Assembly (NCBI GenBank): GCA_043745485.1
Contig: JAYTSU010000008.1
Span: forward strand, 1-8,990
Source of the DNA: RYN-417 sp043745485
Lineage (GTDB): Bacteria; Patescibacteriota; Saccharimonadia; Saccharimonadales; JACDBH01
DNA: 8,990 nt
Reading direction: 5' to 3'
Shown: piece by piece, positions 1 to 5,416 of the stretch
Layout: the number at the start of each line of letters is the position of its first letter
Numbering within the stretch: the first letter of the stretch is position 1
Notes under the pieces: model-generated
Database searches by the model: none
What the model was told of the DNA's origin: nothing
What the model saw: only the letters and a program-made list of their open reading frames with translations
Position numbers and translations under genes: made by a program

Positions 1-749
1 TTAGTCTCTATTAAGCATAAATTACCTTCTGTATCGTACGTAATATCAACACCAGAAATATCATTTTTTAAGCTTCGGTGAGCCTGTAAGGCAAACGTTC
101 GCTCTTCATCATTGAGCTCGTAAACCTCTGCACGTCCGCCAAGCGAAATGTTTGTTCGAAAATCCATGTCCGCAGCTTCACGTTTAATCGCACCTATCAC
201 CTTTCCACCGATACATATAACTCTTATATCAAACTTCATGGGTAAAAAGTCTTGAATAATTATGCCAAATCTATTGCGTTCAATTTCATCCAGTAGCGCT
301 TGCTCATCAGTACATAGCCTTACGCCCTTTCCACGTTGGGAGTCTATATCCTTTCCAACTACGGGGTAGTTCAGATGTATGTTTTGGGCTTGCCATGCCT
401 TTGTGCTGCCGGCATTATATGTCGGGATGTGCTTGATACCATGTGCCTTATAGATGACTGCTTCATTAAATTTTGATGGAATAAACCCACTTGCCAGTCT
501 ATTATCTAGTACAGTTTTACCTTGCTGGACCAGTATCTGAGCCAAGGTAAGAGCAAGATTGTAATTGCGATTATAGCCACGAAATATGTATACATCATTT
601 GAAAAAAACTCGTGTTCATTCATACGTTCTACTGCAAAAGAAAGGTCGCTCAATGCATACACACTACATTCAACATTTTTGCTTGCACAAGCTTGCATCA
701 AATCAAGTGTATTTAGCGAGTCGGTACTTGATATTATGACGATCTTCAT
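1..749 (-). CDS. RimK-like ATP-grasp ligase, 3' end cut by window edge
   Basis: An open frame starts at ATG 749 and is still open at the left edge: 249 complete codons, so roughly 40-50 C-terminal residues are missing if it has the usual RimK length near 300. ATP-grasp ligases of the RimK group join an amino acid or peptide to a carboxylate through an acyl-phosphate. Visible family signatures are a Rossmann-like start (MKIVIIS), a conserved lysine and glycine-rich ATP loop (GKDIDSQRGKGV, 132-143), DIRV (174-177), a basic substrate/ATP stretch ending FRTN...GG (197-205), GVD (233-235) and IET at the very edge, where the metal-binding E-x-N motif is expected. The substrate cannot be read from sequence; true RimK modifies ribosomal protein S6, but glutathione, cofactor and peptide ligases share the fold. 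It lies 30 bases downstream of the 36-residue membrane protein. Confident in the fold, not in the substrate. Confidence 0.85.
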   Translation of the reverse strand, partial: MKIVIISSTDSLNTLDLMQACASKNVECSVYALSDLSFAVERMNEHEFFSNDVYIFRGYNRNYNLALTLAQILVQQGKTVLDNRLASGFIPSKFNEAVIYKAHGIKHIPTYNAGSTKAWQAQNIHLNYPVVGKDIDSQRGKGVRLCTDEQALLDEIERNRFGIIIQDFLPMKFDIRVICIGGKVIGAIKREAADMDFRTNISLGGRAEVYELNDEERTFALQAHRSLKNDISGVDITYDTEGNLCLIET

Positions 750-757
750 TCATGTCA

Positions 758-766
758 ACTATACCA
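758..766 (-). promoter_or_regulatory. Extended -10 promoter for the ATP-grasp gene
   Basis: On the minus strand the sequence TGGTATAGT matches an extended -10 element. It ends 8 bases before ATG 749, which would place the transcript start within about 2 bases of the start codon, giving a leaderless message. No convincing -35 box is seen. It overlaps the gap after the upstream 36-residue gene, so the ATP-grasp gene may have both read-through and its own transcript. Inference from motif only. Confidence 0.4.
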
Positions 767-779
767 TACTGAGAACAGA

Positions 780-890
780 CTACTTATGGGCCTTTGCAAC
801 CCTTAGATAGACTAAAGTTACAACTGCAAATAGTATTAACATTAAACATATTATAAGTGTTATAAAGCCACTTTGATTAGACTTTTTCAT
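780..890 (-). CDS. 36-residue single-helix membrane microprotein
   Basis: ATG at 890 opens 36 codons ending in TAG at 780-782. The product begins MKKSNQSGFITL, continues as one hydrophobic stretch (about residues 9-28) and ends in a short basic tail (RVAKAHK). This layout predicts a single membrane helix. The basic start followed by GF and then hydrophobic residues superficially recalls the class III (type IV prepilin) signal, but the glutamate expected five residues after the cleavage glycine is absent and no soluble domain follows, so a pilin call is not supported. Support for a real gene: a well-spaced promoter directly upstream, a gap between dnaJ and the ATP-grasp gene that nothing else explains, and clear membrane-helix composition. 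No Shine-Dalgarno sequence is seen, in line with the very short predicted leader. Function unknown; I do not recognise a named family. Confidence 0.65.
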   Translation of the reverse strand: MKKSNQSGFITLIICLMLILFAVVTLVYLRVAKAHK

Positions 891-902
891 AATTACTTTT
901 TA

Positions 903-931
903 ACTATCGGCTAAAAGCTTATGTTTGTAAA
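903..931 (-). promoter_or_regulatory. Promoter of the microprotein/ATP-grasp unit
   Basis: Minus-strand -35 TTTACA (926-931) and -10 GATAGT (903-908) are separated by 17 bases. Predicted start is near 896, giving a leader of only about 6 bases before ATG 890. It stands just after the dnaJ stop, with no terminator in between, so read-through from dnaJ is also possible. Confidence 0.5.
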
Positions 932-944
932 GTGTTGCCCATCA

Positions 945-964
945 TAAGAGCGGTTAAGAGCGAT
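945..964. repeat. Tandem 10-bp repeat at the dnaJ stop
   Basis: Two adjacent copies, TAAGAGCGGT and TAAGAGCGAT, differ at one base. They span the last codons and stop codon of dnaJ. Probably a small local duplication; no function is evident. Confidence 0.5.
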
Positions 965-2060
965 TAAAAAAGCCTTTTTTCTGACCGGAGAGTTCATTGA
1001 ACTGCTCAAGTAAGGCACGCTGATCTTTTGAGATGTCGCGTGGTGTTTCGACATTGATAGTCACAATATGAGAACCTCGTGTACCGGCTCGCATGTGTGG
1101 AACGCCGTGGTTCGAAAGTTTGAAGTCCGTTCCTCCTTGTGTGCCGGCTGGGATTTTCATGGTTATAGGGCCATCCACGGTATCAATGGTAATTTCATCA
1201 CCCAACGTAGCTTGCACCATCGTGATTGTTTGTTCTGAAATCACGAGGTCACCCTCACGCGTAAATAGCTTATGTGGTTTGACCTTAATATTTACATACA
1301 GATCTCCCCGTGGCCCGTTGGCAATCGCCTCACCATGCTCACGCAAACGAATCGTAGCACCGTCATCTATTCCAGCAGGAATCTTTAAAGCGATTTCCTG
1401 GTTTTTGTGCTCAGTTCCTTTGCCCTTACATATTGAGCAGACTTTTTCGGGAACTTTGCCAGTTCCTTGGCAGGTTGGGCACACGCTTGCTTGTTGGATA
1501 TTACCAAAAATAGTACGAGTGACATTCATGACCTGGCCAGAACCCTTACATGTTTCGCAGGTTTTTAATTCATGGCCTGGCTCAGCAGTTGTGCCTTTGC
1601 AATGCTCACACGGTGCGTCCATGACCAGGTTGAGCTCGGCTTCTGTCCCAAAGATTGCATCTTCAAAACTAATAATCATCTCAGTCTCTACGTCACGGCC
1701 TCTCCGGGTTCTGCTACCACGTTGCTGACCGCCGCCAAAGAAGCTGTTGAATATATCTCCAAATCCAAGGTCACCAAAGTCAAAGTTTACATTTTGACCA
1801 GCTTGTCCGCCGAAACCACCGAATGGATCACCTCCACTAGAACTGCCACCAACTCCGGCATGACCAAACTGGTCATACCGCTGCCGTTTTTTATCATCCT
1901 TTAGGACTTCGTACGCTTCATTCACTTCTTTAAATTTGTTTTCATCGCCACCGCGGTCAGGGTGATGCTCAATAGCAGCTTTGCGGAATGCCTTTTTAAT
2001 TTCGTCAGCACTCGCAGACTTGCCAACCCCTAAAACATCATAATAATCACGCTTGTCCAT
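954..2060 (-). CDS. dnaJ: Chaperone DnaJ (Hsp40, type I)
   Basis: DnaJ delivers unfolded proteins to DnaK in the cytoplasm and stimulates its ATPase. The 368-residue product has all class A parts: J domain (about 5-70) with HPD at 33-35, a Gly/Phe-rich linker (about 70-120), a zinc-binding region with four CxxC pairs (C151/C154, C168/C171, C194/C197, C208/C211) and the substrate-binding C-terminal beta domains to the end. The first zinc repeat reads CEHCKGTT, lacking the usual last glycine, but all eight cysteines are present. Length is normal for the family. The start at 2060 gives the standard MDKRDYYDVLGV opening. No Shine-Dalgarno is visible. The gene is separated from dnaK by a membrane-protein gene and has its own promoter and CIRCE operator, so it is expected to be HrcA-repressed and heat-inducible independently of dnaK. 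Confidence 0.98.
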   Translation of the reverse strand: MDKRDYYDVLGVGKSASADEIKKAFRKAAIEHHPDRGGDENKFKEVNEAYEVLKDDKKRQRYDQFGHAGVGGSSSGGDPFGGFGGQAGQNVNFDFGDLGFGDIFNSFFGGGQQRGSRTRRGRDVETEMIISFEDAIFGTEAELNLVMDAPCEHCKGTTAEPGHELKTCETCKGSGQVMNVTRTIFGNIQQASVCPTCQGTGKVPEKVCSICKGKGTEHKNQEIALKIPAGIDDGATIRLREHGEAIANGPRGDLYVNIKVKPHKLFTREGDLVISEQTITMVQATLGDEITIDTVDGPITMKIPAGTQGGTDFKLSNHGVPHMRAGTRGSHIVTINVETPRDISKDQRALLEQFNELSGQKKGFFNRS

Positions 2061-2070
2061 TTGTTATATT

Positions 2071-2097
2071 TTAGCACTTCCACCCTATGAGTGCCAA
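2071..2097. promoter_or_regulatory. CIRCE operator of dnaJ (HrcA site)
   Basis: TTAGCACTT, nine-base spacer, GAGTGCCAA: the CIRCE pattern (consensus TTAGCACTC-N9-GAGTGCTAA) with one mismatch per arm. It lies in the 5' leader, ending 11 bases before the dnaJ start codon, downstream of the predicted -10. HrcA binding here would block transcription of dnaJ. Unlike the hrcA and dnaK sites, the spacer holds no -35 box. Confidence 0.92.
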
Positions 2098-2110
2098 TAG
2101 CTACACTCAG

Positions 2111-2144
2111 TTTATAGTTATAAAAACCGCACTTGATAAAACAA
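2111..2144 (-). promoter_or_regulatory. dnaJ promoter overlapping the upstream terminator
   Basis: Two overlapping sigma-A-like solutions exist: TTATCA (2134-2139), 17 bases, TATAAA (2111-2116); or TTGTTT (2139-2144), 16 bases, TATAAC (2117-2122). Either puts the start just upstream of the CIRCE. The -35 boxes fall in the loop and inner stem of the preceding terminator, and the -10 uses its T-tract. Confidence 0.5.
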
Positions 2145-2150
2145 GTGCGG
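2121..2150 (-). terminator. Intrinsic terminator of the GlsB-like gene
   Basis: A perfect 9-bp stem, CCGCACTTG (minus strand) pairing with CAAGTGCGG across a six-base loop (2127-2150), followed on the minus strand by five T residues. It lies 25 bases after the stop codon of the membrane-protein gene. The plus strand also has a T-rich tail (CTCTTTT), so it may act weakly in both directions. Confidence 0.88.
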
Positions 2151-2175
2151 CTCTTTTGTAAACATGCAGCTATTT

Positions 2176-2445
2176 TTAGATAACTGAATGACGGCTACGA
2201 CCAGTAACGGCACGGTAAATACCGAGAGTTACAACTGCACCGACTATTGCAACGATTATGCTGTACAGGTTAAACCCATTTACACCAGACTTGCCAAACA
2301 AGCTCATAATGAATCCACCGATAAACGCACCAATAATACCAACGATGATATTACCAATTGCTCCCTGTTCTGCATCTGTCTTCATAACCATTGATGCTAT
2401 CCATCCTGCTAATGCCCCGAGTACGATCCAAGCTATTATGCCCAT
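2176..2445 (-). CDS. GlsB/YeaQ/YmgE-family small membrane protein
   Basis: The 89-residue product begins MGIIAWIVLGALAGWIAS, has three hydrophobic helices (roughly 2-20, 28-50, 58-80) rich in Gly/Ala, a short charged loop after helix 1 (KTDAEQGAIGNIIVG) and a basic tail (RAVTGRSRHSVI). This is the pattern of the family once labelled transglycosylase-associated protein. Its members are often stress-induced envelope proteins in Gram-positive and Gram-negative bacteria; the biochemical activity is not established. Full length for the family. The start at 2445 is fixed by AAAGGAG six bases upstream. The gene sits between dnaK and dnaJ with its own promoter and terminator and carries no CIRCE, so it is not obviously under HrcA, although its position suggests a stress role. 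Confidence 0.88.
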   Translation of the reverse strand: MGIIAWIVLGALAGWIASMVMKTDAEQGAIGNIIVGIIGAFIGGFIMSLFGKSGVNGFNLYSIIVAIVGAVVTLGIYRAVTGRSRHSVI

Positions 2446-2451
2446 TTGATT

Positions 2452-2458
2452 CTCCTTT
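2452..2458 (-). promoter_or_regulatory. Shine-Dalgarno of the GlsB-like gene
   Basis: AAAGGAG on the minus strand, six bases before ATG 2445. The same string plus the following AATCAAA stretch is found before dnaK. These are the two strong ribosome-binding sites in the window. Confidence 0.85.
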
Positions 2459-2474
2459 GTTTATTACACTGGTA

Positions 2475-2483
2475 ATTATCTCA
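2475..2483 (-). promoter_or_regulatory. Putative extended -10 promoter of the GlsB-like gene
   Basis: TGAGATAAT on the minus strand fits an extended -10; the start would be near 2468 with a leader of about 23 bases containing the ribosome-binding site. No good -35 box is seen. A short inverted repeat (ATTAC-ACTG-GTAAT, 2463-2476) overlaps the predicted start. Confidence 0.4.
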
Positions 2484-2591
2484 GTTGTATAAACCATCGG
2501 ATATAAGATTTCTAACACCTCAGATGTAGCATTGTCTACAACTTAGCTTACTTATGCCAGTCATCTTATGCATTAGGCCAAATATTTATAT

Positions 2592-2624
2592 AAAAAAGAG
2601 ACAGATTAAACTGTCTCTTTTTTT
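2592..2624 (-). terminator. Intrinsic terminator of dnaK
   Basis: GAGACAG and CTGTCTC pair around a six-base loop (2605-2610), and the flanking A and T tracts extend the stem to 13 bp (2592-2604 with 2611-2623). Because both flanks are A/T tracts it can terminate on either strand; the relevant direction is minus, 33 bases after the dnaK stop. Confidence 0.9.
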
Positions 2625-2656
2625 AAAACGTTAGACCAAGCCGATAATATGGTTGC

Positions 2657-4603
2657 TTACTTCTTTTTTTTGCTCTTTTTATCGTCTTCGTCAACAACTT
2701 CACCTTCTACTGGTTCTTCTTTGCCGCCCTTTTTGTCGGTAGCTTCCGCTTCAGTTTCGATTGAAGATTCATCGGAACTTTCTGCGCCTGAAGATTGTTC
2801 ATACATCTTAGCGCCAATTGGCATGATCTTCTCGCTCAGTTCTTTTGCAGCTGTTTCAAGCGTATCTTTGTCGGCAGATTCGTTGGCCGTAACTTTTTTA
2901 GCAGCTTCAATTGCTTCGTCCAAAGTCTTTACATCTTCTTCTGAAATTTTGTCTTTGTTATCGGACTTCATTTTTTCTGCCTGATATACAGCGCTGTCCA
3001 ATGTGTTACGGGCATCGACTGATTCACGCTTTTTTTTGTCTTCTTCGGCATGCGCTTCGGCGTCTTTGGCCATCTTTTCAACTTCATCCTTACTGAGGCC
3101 AGATGAGCCTTGGATGGTTATACTCTGTTCTTTGCCGCTGCCCTTGTCCTTGGCAGTGACATTCAAAATACCATTGGCATCAAGATTAAAGGTCACTTCA
3201 ATCTGTGGTACACCACGAGGTGCGGCTGGGATACCATCAAGAACGAATCGTCCGAGCGACTTATTGTCAGTGGCAAACTCGCGCTCACCTTGAAGGACGT
3301 GGATTTCTACCTGGTTCTGGTTGTCAGCAGCTGTAGAAAATGTCTCTGATTTGCTGGTAGGGATTGTTGTGTTTCGCTCAATCAGTTTGGTGCTAACAGA
3401 ACCCATTGTTTCAATACCGAGTGAGAGTGGTGTTACATCAAGAAGTAAAACGTCTTTGACATCACCTTGCAAGACACCACCCTGAATTGCAGCACCAACG
3501 GCTACAACTTCGTCTGGGTTTACGCCCTTCATCGGCTCTTTGCCAAAGATTTTCTTCACCTGCTCTTGAACGGCTGGCATCCGAGTCATACCACCAACCA
3601 GTACAACTGCGTCTATGTCACTTGCCCTTAAGCCGGCATCTTTCAATGCTTTTTCGCATGGATCTGCGGTCTTGCTAATAAGATCACCGACAAGACTCTC
3701 TAACTTAGCGCGAGTAAGCTTGTGCTCAAAGTGCTTTGGTCCATCGGCATCTGCTGTCAAGAAAGGAAGATTAACGTTAATCTCATTAGCTGTCGAAAGT
3801 TCAATCTTGGCCTTTTCGGCTTCGTCACGCAAGCGCTGCATAGCAGGTTTGTCTTCAGATATATCAATGCCATGCTCTTTTTTAAATTCTTCAGCAAAGT
3901 AGTTTACGAGTACACGGTCAAAGTCGGCGCCACCAAGGTGTGTGTCGCCGTTGGTGCTTTTAACTTCAAACACGCCGTCGCCAAGTTCTAAGATCGATAC
4001 GTCAAATGTTCCACCACCAAGGTCATAGACAGCAATTTTTTCATCCTTCTTACTGTCTTTATCAAGACCATATGCTAATGCAGCTGCTGTTGGTTCATTA
4101 ATAATGCGTTTTACCTCAAGACCGGCGATCTTGCCAGCGTCTTTGGTGGCTTGGCGTTGAGAGTCGTCAAAATAAGCTGGTACGGTAATTACCGCTTCGG
4201 TAACTGGCGCACCCAAGAAGCTTTCGGCATCAGCCTTCAGCTTGCTCAAAATCATTGCGCTTACTTCTTCGGGGCTATATTCCTTGTCGCCCATCTTAAC
4301 TTTTACGGAGTTGCCGCTTTTAATGATTTCGTAACCCATAAGCTTTAGGTCGCGCTGCACTTCTTTGTCGCTAAAATTACGTCCGATAAGACGTTTTACT
4401 TCATAGATGGTGTTCTTGGAGTTTGTAACCTGTTGGCGGCGTGCCAGCTGCCCAACAAGGCGTTCGCTGTTTTTATTAACAGCTACAACAGATGGCGTAG
4501 TACGAGCGCCTTCCGAGTTTGTTATAATTTCAGCTTTTCCTGACTGCATCACAGCCATTGCTGAGTTTGTTGTTCCTAGGTCGATGCCTATGATTTTACC
4601 CAT
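2657..4603 (-). CDS. dnaK: Chaperone DnaK (Hsp70)
   Basis: ATP-driven cytoplasmic chaperone that binds exposed hydrophobic segments, cycling with DnaJ and GrpE. The 648-residue product is full length: nucleotide-binding domain with phosphate loops IGIDLGTTNS (5-14) and DLGGGTFDVS (194-203) and the adenosine motif VLVGGMTRMP (334-343); interdomain linker DVLLLDVTPLSLG (384-396); substrate-binding beta domain to about 500; helical lid and a charged tail. The stretch from about 76 to 103 matches the insertion present in Gram-negative and many other DnaKs but absent from Firmicute-type proteins. The tail is unusually basic at the end (DDKKSKKKK). The start at 4603 is fixed by AAAGGAG seven bases upstream. 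It is transcribed alone, from a promoter flanked by two CIRCE operators to a hairpin terminator, so strong HrcA repression and heat induction are expected. Confidence 0.99.
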   Translation of the reverse strand: MGKIIGIDLGTTNSAMAVMQSGKAEIITNSEGARTTPSVVAVNKNSERLVGQLARRQQVTNSKNTIYEVKRLIGRNFSDKEVQRDLKLMGYEIIKSGNSVKVKMGDKEYSPEEVSAMILSKLKADAESFLGAPVTEAVITVPAYFDDSQRQATKDAGKIAGLEVKRIINEPTAAALAYGLDKDSKKDEKIAVYDLGGGTFDVSILELGDGVFEVKSTNGDTHLGGADFDRVLVNYFAEEFKKEHGIDISEDKPAMQRLRDEAEKAKIELSTANEINVNLPFLTADADGPKHFEHKLTRAKLESLVGDLISKTADPCEKALKDAGLRASDIDAVVLVGGMTRMPAVQEQVKKIFGKEPMKGVNPDEVVAVGAAIQGGVLQGDVKDVLLLDVTPLSLGIETMGSVSTKLIERNTTIPTSKSETFSTAADNQNQVEIHVLQGEREFATDNKSLGRFVLDGIPAAPRGVPQIEVTFNLDANGILNVTAKDKGSGKEQSITIQGSSGLSKDEVEKMAKDAEAHAEEDKKKRESVDARNTLDSAVYQAEKMKSDNKDKISEEDVKTLDEAIEAAKKVTANESADKDTLETAAKELSEKIMPIGAKMYEQSSGAESSDESSIETEAEATDKKGGKEEPVEGEVVDEDDKKSKKKK

Positions 4604-4610
4604 TTTGATT

Positions 4611-4617
4611 CTCCTTT
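4611..4617 (-). promoter_or_regulatory. Shine-Dalgarno of dnaK
   Basis: AAAGGAG on the minus strand, seven bases before ATG 4603, in a leader of about 45 bases. It lies just downstream of the second CIRCE. Confidence 0.9.
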
Positions 4618-4619
4618 TA

Positions 4620-4646
4620 TTAGCAGTTCGTCTGTTAGAGTGCTAA
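4620..4646. promoter_or_regulatory. Second CIRCE operator of dnaK, in the 5' leader
   Basis: TTAGCAGTT, nine-base spacer, GAGTGCTAA. The right arm is perfect and the left arm has two mismatches to consensus. It starts a few bases downstream of the predicted transcription start, so HrcA here would act on promoter clearance. Centre-to-centre distance to the upstream CIRCE is 48 bp. Confidence 0.8.
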
Positions 4647-4650
4647 AACG

Positions 4651-4685
4651 ATTATATCATACTAAAATTGGCACTCTAATGTCAA
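4651..4685 (-). promoter_or_regulatory. dnaK promoter between two CIRCE operators
   Basis: On the minus strand TTGACA (4680-4685) is followed after 18 bases by TATGAT (4656-4661), a near-consensus sigma-A promoter. An overlapping alternative is the perfect extended -10 TGATATAAT (4651-4659). The TTGACA lies wholly within the spacer of the upstream CIRCE, so HrcA and RNA polymerase would compete directly. Confidence 0.75.
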
Positions 4686-4694
4686 GAGTGCCAA
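4668..4694. promoter_or_regulatory. First CIRCE operator of dnaK, perfect palindrome
   Basis: TTGGCACTC, nine-base spacer, GAGTGCCAA: two perfectly complementary 9-bp arms, each one base off the CIRCE consensus in a compensating way. It begins one base after the stop codon of the 86-residue gene and holds the dnaK -35 box in its spacer. In RNA it would form a 9-bp hairpin followed by AATTTTAG and could help end the hrcA-grpE transcript. Confidence 0.95.
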
Positions 4695-4695
4695 T

Positions 4696-4956
4696 TTATT
4701 TTTTATGTTGCTCTACTTCACTCTGATAAAGAGCACGTGCTGTTTCGTAATCATCGTTTTCAAGAGCCTGACCTATTTGTTCACCAAGTGGCGCTTGGCC
4801 AACGGGGGTCTGATGAAAACGTGTTGTAGGTGTATCTGAACCAGTAATTAATATGCTGTTTCTTGCTAGATTTGTACTAGTTCTCATGAAGTCTTCAAGT
4901 TTAGGCTCTTCAGAGCCATTAATGCTACCTATTTGTGGGACGTCTTCATGTTTCAT
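4696..4956 (-). CDS. Unrecognised 86-residue protein in the hrcA-grpE operon
   Basis: ATG 4956 follows the grpE stop by a single base (TAAAATG), so translation is probably coupled to grpE; TAA ends it one base before the dnaK CIRCE. The protein is soluble and mildly acidic, with no membrane helix or signal. The first 55 or so residues are polar with Thr/Ser/Pro and look poorly structured; the last 30 (LGEQIGQALENDDYETARAL and onward) look helical and resemble half of a TPR-like helix pair, a weak resemblance only. I do not recognise a family. Its position inside the heat-shock repressor/nucleotide-exchange operon makes HrcA control nearly certain and a link to chaperone function plausible. 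The tight packing supports a real gene. Confidence 0.8.
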   Translation of the reverse strand: MKHEDVPQIGSINGSEEPKLEDFMRTSTNLARNSILITGSDTPTTRFHQTPVGQAPLGEQIGQALENDDYETARALYQSEVEQHKK

Positions 4957-4957
4957 T

Positions 4958-5416
4958 TTATTGCATCTTTACCTTAACCATCGCATGCCGTAAAACTTCG
5001 TCCCCTAGTATATACCCCGCCTGTAATTCTTCGCTTACGACTTCTTCGGAGCCTTCACCTTCTTCCATAGCCACTGCTTCATGAACAGTAGGATCAAATG
5101 CCTCGCCAACAGTTTTAATACGCGTAACACCAATTTTACTCAGTGCAGCTTCAAACTGTTTCACGACACCTTGAATACCTTTGATATAATCATTCTTTTC
5201 AAGCTCTTTTGGTACATGCTTTAGTGCCCTCTCAAAGTTGTCGATGGTAGGCAAAAGCTCGCGCACAACAACGGACTTATAAAAGCCACTCATCTTGGCA
5301 CGCTCTTCGTCACCTCGTCTTCGGACGTTCATGGCATCTGCACGCTCGCGCTGCAAAGCATCAGTCAGCTCAGCAATATGCTTTTCTAGCTCTGCAATAC
5401 TTGGTTTTTTACTCAT
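4958..5416 (-). CDS. grpE: Nucleotide exchange factor GrpE
   Basis: GrpE is the homodimeric factor that releases ADP from DnaK. At 152 residues it is shorter than the common 180-200 because the acidic disordered N-terminal tail is almost missing: the long coiled-coil helix begins near residue 5. Landmarks are LLPTIDNFERAL (54-65), the end of the long helix near 95, and the beta-wing domain with the conserved FDPTVHEAV (107-115), LQAGYILGDEVLRHAMVKV at the C-terminus. The ATG at 5416 overlaps the end of hrcA by eight bases (ATGAGTAA), and a GGAG lies 12 bases upstream within hrcA, so coupled translation is expected. Co-transcribed with hrcA from the CIRCE promoter and followed by the 86-residue gene with one base between them. 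Confidence 0.98.
   Translation of the reverse strand: MSKKPSIAELEKHIAELTDALQRERADAMNVRRRGDEERAKMSGFYKSVVVRELLPTIDNFERALKHVPKELEKNDYIKGIQGVVKQFEAALSKIGVTRIKTVGEAFDPTVHEAVAMEEGEGSEEVVSEELQAGYILGDEVLRHAMVKVKMQ

Noticed and set aside
586..810. Plus-strand 74-codon frame opposite the ATP-grasp gene
   Set aside because: It overlaps the conserved ATP-grasp start, the microprotein end and their promoter, and resembles no family.
1093..1904. Long plus-strand frames opposite dnaJ
   Set aside because: They are antisense to a fully conserved dnaJ, rich in Pro/Ser/Cys as expected for a reverse-frame shadow, and have no RBS or family signature.
2062..2067. TATAAC directly before the dnaJ ATG as a -10 box
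   Set aside because: It sits too close to the start codon and downstream of the CIRCE; no -35 is properly spaced. The upstream promoter is better.
2649..4646. Many plus-strand frames opposite dnaK
   Set aside because: All are shadows of the strongly conserved DnaK coding sequence; none has independent support.
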